From positions 1-26,068 of IMG/VR virus record IMGVR_UViG_3300010883_000377: 26,068 nucleotides of DNA; one strand, written 5' to 3'. The stretch comes from a virus. The position numbers and the translations under genes are program-made. A model generated the notes under the pieces. It saw only the letters and a list, made by a program, of their open reading frames with translations, made no database searches and was not told where the DNA came from. This document shows, in pieces, positions 20,759-26,068 of the stretch; position 1 is the first letter of the stretch, and each line of letters starts with the position of its first letter.

Positions 20759-22071
20759 TATACTTCCTGCCTCACTTTTGGAATACTACTTCTGTTCGTA
20801 AATTGTGGTTTGAATATTGTAAATTTACGTGTCTCTTGTGGCACTTGTAGTTTCCTTGTTTCTGTTGTAGTTGTATTTACACGTGTTTCCTGTAAAACAT
20901 TTATTAGTCTTGTTTCCACGGGTACAAAAAACGTTTTTGTCTCAACAGGAACAGTTAAAATGTTCCACGGATCAGCAATAGTAATAAGCCTACCAGCACT
21001 TAACACTGTGTTAAATGCTTCTATCTCTAGTTGTAATGGTCCATATACGACATTACCATTGACATCCAACGTTGCAGTGGGTGCCAATAATTTTATTATG
21101 TCGTAAGCAACATTGGCGTTGACGCTGGGTGCGAATGCACCTGTAATAGTTTTTGTTGGTCTAAATGTTGCATTGGCGTTGACAGTGAATGAGTATGCGG
21201 TGTTGTATGATCCACTACCCCTAAATGTTGCACTACCTATCTTGTTAGGTACGCTGAACGCAGTTGCAAAGCCTCCTGACACATTCCTAATCCTGATGTA
21301 ATCACTTGCTATGCTAGATTGTGCCAACAAGTCTTTGGGTTGTGCAAAGCCTGTTGTCTTGTTTGCATTTACACTTTCAGTGAAGCTTGCGGTGTATGAA
21401 CCTGTACCACTGTTTATTAGTCCACCAAGACAACTCACATCGAAGCCCTTGCTGAATATGATCATACCCGGATGCCATTGTCCGCCAAACCATTCGTTCC
21501 AAGTCCTGTCTATTGTGCTGTCCTCACTAAAGTCATCCCACGTGTAATCGTCCTGTCTGCCTTCTTGGAATGCGTTGAATATTATACCGCCGACACTAAT
21601 GTTAGTGAACACTGTGTCAAAGCTAGACGATGAGTTGTATGATACATTACCATCACCACCTAACGTTGCGGTGGCTGATATTGTTTTACTTGTCCTGTGT
21701 GTTTGGTTTCCGTTTGTGCTGGTCGATGCACTCACGTCTATGCCGGCCTCGCCATCCAGTTGGAACCCTGCCAGTATGTCTATGCTTGATGTTGTGCTTA
21801 ATGTTGCGGAACCAAGATCAAACTTGTCTCCCTGTACACTAACATTGAACGAGCTTGTTAAGAATGCCCTGACGTTGATTACATCCGCTTCACAACTTAA
21901 AGTGAATGCTGATGCTGGTATGTTTAAAGGAGATTGAAGGTAATCACTTGCTACAAAATCCGCAACTACATAATCACCCACACTGGGTGTAGGTGTTGTG
22001 TATGATTCTGGATCATAGTAAGTGTTAACGACATATAAGTCGCTGTTAACGCCGATTCCTTTTAGGGCCAC
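20758..22071 (-). CDS. Beta-rich virion protein with 9-residue repeats, 437 aa
   Basis: A virion or fibre-associated protein. The start is GTG at 22071 with AAGGAG upstream. It has repeated Ser/Thr/Asn-rich beta segments, the motifs DYTWDDFSEDSTIDRTWNEWF and two VASDY/IASDY boxes (around residues 40 and 256), and a C-terminal array of five nine-residue units (residues 374-418): VPVETKTFF, VPVETRLIN, VLQETRVNT, TTTETRKLQ, VPQETRKFT. The repeats suggest a regular beta structure or an attachment stalk. No enzyme motif. Confidence 0.6.
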   Translation of the reverse strand: MALKGIGVNSDLYVVNTYYDPESYTTPTPSVGDYVVADFVASDYLQSPLNIPASAFTLSCEADVINVRAFLTSSFNVSVQGDKFDLGSATLSTTSSIDILAGFQLDGEAGIDVSASTSTNGNQTHRTSKTISATATLGGDGNVSYNSSSSFDTVFTNISVGGIIFNAFQEGRQDDYTWDDFSEDSTIDRTWNEWFGGQWHPGMIIFSKGFDVSCLGGLINSGTGSYTASFTESVNANKTTGFAQPKDLLAQSSIASDYIRIRNVSGGFATAFSVPNKIGSATFRGSGSYNTAYSFTVNANATFRPTKTITGAFAPSVNANVAYDIIKLLAPTATLDVNGNVVYGPLQLEIEAFNTVLSAGRLITIADPWNILTVPVETKTFFVPVETRLINVLQETRVNTTTTETRKLQVPQETRKFTIFKPQFTNRSSIPKVRQEV

Positions 22072-22093
22072 TGGGCTTCTCCTTTAGTTAGGA

Positions 22094-22573
22094 TTATGCC
22101 AAGCTAATTGTCAAATTTCCTGATGTGATCTGAAATGTGTCGCCGGATAAAACTTCTTTGGCATTATCGAGTGCGCCGTAAAAAAGTACATTCCCCGCGT
22201 GTGTTGTTGAACCATCTGGTGTAAACGCCGCGTCCATAACTGCCATACAGGTAATAGTTGAACCTGATGTAGCCGCGTTGTTATAGTTTCCTGTTGCAGT
22301 TTCAAATGTACAGTTGGCGTTTGATGCCGCTGATCCACCTGATGCCGCCGCAAATGTTATTGCTTTCCTAACGTATGCGTTGCCTGTTATCTCGTAATGA
22401 CCCCAGTTGCCTGTGCCACTTCTTGATCCTGTGCCTGCCTCTAGTGCGGCTAACACGTCTGAACTCGTGCCGGCGAATAGAGCAATGGTTAATGTTGATG
22501 GCTGTGATAAAGCACTGTTCCTTAGAACGTGATTCAGTACAGCATTCTCCGTGTAATTACTTGCTGATGACAT
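22094..22573 (-). CDS. Gp80-like virion/fibre protein, 159 aa
   Basis: The start SASNYTENAVLNHVLRNSALSQPSTLTIALFAG matches the pattern of the phage Gp80-like family (xSDYxENxLLNHxLRGxxYxxPxxLYVALF), small beta-rich proteins of the virion, followed by a gap-rich Gly/Ala/Ser region and a final beta strand ITSGNLTISLA. AAGGAG precedes the ATG. It follows a gap with an AATAAATA element 45 bases upstream. Exact location in the particle is unknown. Confidence 0.65.
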   Translation of the reverse strand: MSSASNYTENAVLNHVLRNSALSQPSTLTIALFAGTSSDVLAALEAGTGSRSGTGNWGHYEITGNAYVRKAITFAAASGGSAASNANCTFETATGNYNNAATSGSTITCMAVMDAAFTPDGSTTHAGNVLFYGALDNAKEVLSGDTFQITSGNLTISLA

Positions 22574-22617
22574 TTTTTGTTGTCTCCTTAATTAAGTTTG
22601 TTTTGTTATAACAATAT

Positions 22618-22625
22618 TATTTATT
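22618..22625 (-). promoter_or_regulatory. Late-promoter-like AATAAATA element (copy C)
   Basis: AATAAATA on the minus strand just after the stop of the 22628-23263 gene and 45 bases before the Gp80-like start. Spacing matches that of copies A and B, although flanks differ. A TTGTTATAACAA palindrome lies between the element and the start. Confidence 0.35.
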
Positions 22626-22627
22626 GC

Positions 22628-23263
22628 TTACCCAAGTTTTGTAAGTTTCATATATCCTTTTATGGACACGTTCAAACTGTTTCCCGGTGAGGCACCAAAG
22701 TTTGCAGTCGGAGTTAGATAGAACTCTGCTGTGCTGTCTATCGTAAATTCGCCATTGAATGTTAGCCCTGCCTGTATGTTTGTGCTGGCTATTACTATCG
22801 TGCTGTCAACACCCTTCAACGCCAATGACGTTAGGGACTGGCTATTACCCGGGTTATGCGGTCCGTTGGTGTAAAGTTCTACAAAATAAGTTCCTGCGAT
22901 CAAAGTGAATCTACCCGCACCACTCAACGTGGTTAAACTGTGTGGGTCAACCTTGCTGGCTATCGGGTAAACGTCGAAGTCGTCGTCGTTGTTTGTGCCA
23001 CTGCTACCACCATTGGTTTGGCTGTATGTTCCCAATCTTAAGAATGCTTCTCTTATACCTTGTCCCGCCAGTTCAAACCTTGCGTTGCTGGCGTTGTAGA
23101 CCAAAGCGTTAGTGTCGCTGGGTGAGTCGATGTGCAAAGTGTCTATGATTGCGTTGGTGTTTTCTATGTTCTGTTTTATGTCCAAACGAGCCAACCTAGG
23201 TTTGTCCGATCCGCTATCGACGTTGCTGGTGCTCGCTTTGCTGTTTGTTGGCCAAGTTGGCAT
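22628..23263 (-). CDS. Tail fibre with conserved N-terminal module and jelly-roll-like C-terminus, 211 aa
   Basis: Probably contacts the host surface. Residues 1-45 carry the attachment module shared with the genes at 3692 and 23268 (WPTNSKASTSNVDSGSDKPR, IKQNIENTNAIID). The remainder resembles C1q/TNF-like jelly rolls: GAGRFTLIAGTYFVEL, then STIVIASTNIQAGLTFNG and final strands FTIDSTAEFYLTPTA...VSIKGYMKLTKLG. AGGAGG precedes the ATG, four bases after the preceding stop. Confidence 0.65.
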   Translation of the reverse strand: MPTWPTNSKASTSNVDSGSDKPRLARLDIKQNIENTNAIIDTLHIDSPSDTNALVYNASNARFELAGQGIREAFLRLGTYSQTNGGSSGTNNDDDFDVYPIASKVDPHSLTTLSGAGRFTLIAGTYFVELYTNGPHNPGNSQSLTSLALKGVDSTIVIASTNIQAGLTFNGEFTIDSTAEFYLTPTANFGASPGNSLNVSIKGYMKLTKLG

Positions 23264-23267
23264 TGTG

Positions 23268-23975
23268 TTATCCTCCTACCTTGATTATTTTGATCTGTAT
23301 CGGTGTCGCCGTGCCGTCAAAAGGTGCATCTGTACTTTTAGCAAACGGCACAAATTGACGTGTGCCTGATGATATGGTCTTGTGATAAAGTTGTTGTGGC
23401 TGTCCCACGTTATTTCCACCACTACTAAAATCAAAAATAGAACCTAATTGTCCATCATTACGTTGTGCAAGGTCTTCGTCTGTTATGCTCTGATCTAACA
23501 CGTTGAACAGTATTTTTTTATTACTACTGTAAGCCGACAAGTCGTCATTGCTACCTTCACCACCCGATCTGATAGCACCGTGGCACTCTATAATATATTC
23601 TCCCGCACCCAACACAAATCTGTCATCTCCTGTAAAACTCACCAATCCAAAAGGATCGATCTCATACAACTTACGCATTTGGTTATTACGCCTGCCATCA
23701 CTGTCAGTGCCATTACTGCTTATACCTGTTTCAAAAAAACGGTAAAAAATAATAGCTGACACATTTAAACTTGAAGCTATGCCTGTTGTGAACTTGCCTG
23801 TGGCACCGTTGTAGGCCAAGGTGTCATTGTTTACCGGACTGGATATGTCAAACGTGTCTATGATTGCGTTGACGTTGTCTATGTCCTGCTTGATCTCCGA
23901 CCTCGCATTCTGTGGGTTGTCTCCGGCGCTGTCAGTGTGTGTTGTCGTCGCTTTGGAATTTGTGGGCCAAGTCAT
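23268..23975 (-). CDS. Paralogous tail fibre, 235 aa
   Basis: Same N-terminal module as its neighbour (WPTNSKATTTHTDSAGDNPQ, IKQDIDNVNAIIDTFDISSP) and the same C-terminal plan (DRFVLGAGEYIIECHGAI ... final strand TPIQIKIIKVGG), so the two fibres are paralogues with diverged binding domains. Tandem location suggests duplication and divergence for receptor choice. AAGGA precedes the ATG. No proteolytic or depolymerase motif visible. Confidence 0.65.
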   Translation of the reverse strand: MTWPTNSKATTTHTDSAGDNPQNARSEIKQDIDNVNAIIDTFDISSPVNNDTLAYNGATGKFTTGIASSLNVSAIIFYRFFETGISSNGTDSDGRRNNQMRKLYEIDPFGLVSFTGDDRFVLGAGEYIIECHGAIRSGGEGSNDDLSAYSSNKKILFNVLDQSITDEDLAQRNDGQLGSIFDFSSGGNNVGQPQQLYHKTISSGTRQFVPFAKSTDAPFDGTATPIQIKIIKVGG

Positions 23976-23985
23976 TTGTTAGTCC

Positions 23986-24159
23986 TTATGCGAATGATGT
24001 TGACACACTTGGTGTCGTCCACTCGCCATCGATCTGTTCTTGGATTGTAAATCCGTGCGTATACCAAGTATCGCCTGCCGTGTTTTTCACCCAAGTAATA
24101 AGTTCTGCCTGTGTGTCAAACGTATGATACTCTGTGTATTCCCAATGTATTCTCCACAT
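23986..24159 (-). CDS. Small protein between fibre genes, 57 aa
   Basis: ATG at 24159-24157 overlapping the upstream stop as TAATG, with GGAGG nine bases upstream; TAA at 23988-23986. The protein (starts MWRIHWEYTEYHTFDTQAEL) is Trp/Thr-rich and beta-like. It is a short gene easily missed but very well supported by start signal and spacing. Function unknown; a fibre assembly or attachment protein is plausible from its context. Confidence 0.75.
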   Translation of the reverse strand: MWRIHWEYTEYHTFDTQAELITWVKNTAGDTWYTHGFTIQEQIDGEWTTPSVSTSFA

Positions 24160-25067
24160 TATCTTGTTCCTCCTGATCCTGGTCCATCGTTAGCGGCTAC
24201 TATCGCTATGTCTCCTGACCCATTTACTATTTTGGCTGGTGTGTTTGATAATGTTCCACCGTTTGCCAATGTTGATGCTGTGTTGTATAGATATAACTCT
24301 GGTTGTGCCGCTCCACCATCCGTGCCATCAGTGCCTCCATCCACGTATCCGTCCGTGTTTGATGCGTTGTAATAATGTGCTCTCACACTTGAACTTGTAA
24401 AATCAATGTCCGTGTCATAAAACCAAACAGGCCCCATATCTGCACTTGGGAAGTCATTACCCGTATTTGACGTGCCACCTGACGTGTCATTGGCTGGTTG
24501 TGCCTTTAAACTAACATAATTTACCGTATTTAATTTTGGATTATTTCCAGTGTCAGAGTTCACACTGGCGTGTAATGTCTGTCCAGCTGTGTGGTCCTCA
24601 CCGTCAATGTATATGCTTCTTTTACTTGCATTAGCCATATCACCCCTCATCATAACACAATGCCAACTGCCGTCCCCCAAACCTTGCATTGCTGTTGCGT
24701 TGTTTCCGTATGTTGAGCCTGACTTACCGTTGGACATCACTATGTTTTGTGTACCATTGTATATGTTAAACCCAAGTCCAAACGGATTGGAAGCGTCGGT
24801 TATCCAAGCCTGCCCGCCACCTGCGTCAGTCCTGTCCCTATAGGTCATTGATCTTGTGGTGGACTGGAGCTCCGCGTATTTGTATCTCACCCAATACACG
24901 GCACTAAAACCTGAGTTGTTGGCCATTTTGTTTGTCATTTCTACTCTGTATGTGGCCACATCTGTTGAGTTGTTGTTGGTGGTTCCACCGTTGAAGGCCC
25001 TCGCTCCAGCCGCCGCTGCCGCTACCGTCGGTTGTCCCAGTATTGCTTTTGCTAATCCTAAAGGCAT
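24159..25067 (-). CDS. Tail fibre with LamG/concanavalin-like lectin fold, 302 aa
   Basis: Likely receptor binding. The middle part reads like a LamG/concanavalin A-type jelly roll: FSAVYWVRYKYAE, FGLGFNIYNGTQNIVMSNG, GDGSWHCVMMRGDMANASKR, SIYIDGEDHTAGQTLHAS, and MGPVWFYDTDIDFTSSSVRAHYY. A Gly/Asn/Ser-rich C-terminus follows. A short Ala-rich N-terminal stretch may be a helical attachment segment. AGGAG precedes the ATG. Confidence 0.65.
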   Translation of the reverse strand: MPLGLAKAILGQPTVAAAAAGARAFNGGTTNNNSTDVATYRVEMTNKMANNSGFSAVYWVRYKYAELQSTTRSMTYRDRTDAGGGQAWITDASNPFGLGFNIYNGTQNIVMSNGKSGSTYGNNATAMQGLGDGSWHCVMMRGDMANASKRSIYIDGEDHTAGQTLHASVNSDTGNNPKLNTVNYVSLKAQPANDTSGGTSNTGNDFPSADMGPVWFYDTDIDFTSSSVRAHYYNASNTDGYVDGGTDGTDGGAAQPELYLYNTASTLANGGTLSNTPAKIVNGSGDIAIVAANDGPGSGGTR

Positions 25068-25086
25068 AGTGCTATTCTCCTATTTG

Positions 25087-26068
25087 TTATGCGTATGCTT
25101 TGGCCAAGTTTGCTATCATATCCGTACCATCATTAAAGATGGTGCAAACGTCAATAGCATTCGCAGCCGTTGATAATGTCTTAGATCCACCTGCGAATTT
25201 GATCGCTGTGGAGTCAGCTTCACTAAATGATGCTGTCCTTGATCCCGTGCCGTCCTGTCTTATTATTAGTGTCAAAGTCTGTCCTGTGCCTAAGTTGTTG
25301 ACTGCGAACTGTGTGTTCACTCCCAGTGTGATCGTGTGCACCGGTGCCAGTGCGGCATCAACTGCTATGGTTGAGCTTGATGTTAGTGCGTTGATCTGTT
25401 CCCTGTATGATTCCAGTTTTGACAGTTGCATAAGGTCCGTCTTGTCTGCCGAGAAGAATGAATATGTCTTGCCTGTGGGCTCGTGTTGGTTGTCGTGTGC
25501 GTAGTAGTGGTAGAACGTGCCCAGTGCCGTGGTGCCTGATGCCTGTTGCTGATACCAACCAACGGAGTTGAAACCTATTGCATCACCAACCGTGATGTCT
25601 CCCGCGCCGTTGCCGTATCCCTCAATCCAAGTGGAGATCCCGGCGGCGCTTGTTAAAGTGATGTCTTGTGCCTGAGCGGATACTTCAACACCTCCGTTTA
25701 AGCAAATGGCGTTGCCCAGTGTGGCCGCTGAACTGCCTGAGTTATGCACTGTTGATACGCTGTTGATCGCATTTGGACCCCTGCTCTTGTATGTGCTTGA
25801 CGAGGTAGTTGTGCTGACCCCGTTGAGGTCAAGTTTGGACTCAATGTTGTTCCTGTATCTGTCGTTGCTGTTGCTACTGTCTGATCCCGTCAATTTGTAG
25901 TTTGAAATTATCGCGTTCCTCTGGTGTCTGTTGCCTGATCCTGGTGTCAGTGCTAGGTCCTCCCAATACATCACGTTGGCACCCGCATATCTTGAGCTGG
26001 TGCTGAAGTTTGCGAAGTCCCCACCGTTGGCCCTGATCTGCACCTGTCCAGTGCCGTTGGATTCCAGT
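25087..26068 (-). CDS. Large tail fibre, C-terminal part (partial, runs off the right edge)
   Basis: The frame is open to the window edge: residues before the GTG at 26043 read LESNGTGQVQIRANGG, so the gene starts outside the window. It is Ser/Thr/Gly/Asn-rich with beta segments, and ends with TLTLIIRQDGTGSRTASFSE ... GGSKTLSTAANAIDVCTIFNDG, a C-terminal fibre domain style common in phage tail fibres. No catalytic motif. Full length unknown. Confidence 0.7.
   Translation of the reverse strand, partial: LESNGTGQVQIRANGGDFANFSTSSRYAGANVMYWEDLALTPGSGNRHQRNAIISNYKLTGSDSSNSNDRYRNNIESKLDLNGVSTTTSSSTYKSRGPNAINSVSTVHNSGSSAATLGNAICLNGGVEVSAQAQDITLTSAAGISTWIEGYGNGAGDITVGDAIGFNSVGWYQQQASGTTALGTFYHYYAHDNQHEPTGKTYSFFSADKTDLMQLSKLESYREQINALTSSSTIAVDAALAPVHTITLGVNTQFAVNNLGTGQTLTLIIRQDGTGSRTASFSEADSTAIKFAGGSKTLSTAANAIDVCTIFNDGTDMIANLAKAYA

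Noticed and set aside
25358-25558. 66-codon minus-strand frame inside the right-edge fibre gene
   Set aside because: Shadow frame of a long open reading frame, without a start signal.

Overview
The window is part of the genome of a tailed double-stranded DNA phage (Caudoviricetes), or a provirus, with siphovirus architecture. It carries small and large terminase, portal, scaffold, HK97-type major capsid protein, connector, tail terminator, tail tube, a lambda G/GT-type chaperone with a frameshift extension, a 670-residue tape measure, distal tail proteins and a lambda J-like tip protein. No sheath or baseplate wedge genes were seen, which argues against a myovirus. The host cannot be read from the sequence; the style of the fibre genes suggests an environmental (probably aquatic) phage, but that is only inference. 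No integrase, tRNA, rRNA, CRISPR array, insertion sequence or endolysin was found.

Almost every gene is on the minus strand, so transcription runs from high to low coordinates. 26068-20400 holds tail-fibre and adhesin genes, including one cut by the right edge. 20414-14155 is the packaging and head module: terS, terL, portal, several small cargo genes (an S-adenosylmethionine-decarboxylase-like protein, a one-helix membrane protein, a 28-residue polycationic peptide), scaffold and capsid. A strong intrinsic terminator follows the capsid gene. 14088-3398 is the neck and tail module, ending with structural or fibre genes and a second strong terminator (3319-3346). 3318-2701 is a roughly 620-base region without a confident gene but rich in RNA-like structure and repeats. 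2665-1492 is a small operon with a glycosyltransferase-like gene behind a consensus sigma70 promoter whose first gene looks leaderless. 1262-1491 contains divergent consensus promoters. 1201-340 is a second small operon, and 268-1 holds another promoter, a long structured leader and the first 21 codons of a gene leaving the window.

Two promoter classes can be proposed. Host-type TTGACA/TATAAT promoters lie only in the left 2.7 kb. A T4-late-like TATAAATA/AATAAATA element recurs in three gaps of the structural module, 45-55 bases before the next start codon each time, on a shared 21-base block in two of them. Genes are packed very tightly: the stop/start overlap TAATG occurs at least eleven times, implying translational coupling.

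Eight short or re-started genes matter for a correct annotation: 55 aa (2498-2665), 57 aa (23986-24159), 28 aa (16259-16345), 29 aa (17236-17325), the chaperone extension (11099-11287), and corrected starts at 741, 1201, 7017, 14088 and 16789. The most interesting signals are the structured intergenic region at 2701-3318, the SpeD-like protein with an altered cleavage-site residue, the late-promoter-like element, the paired hairpins with a Shine-Dalgarno sequence in their loops, and the structured 5' leader at the left edge.
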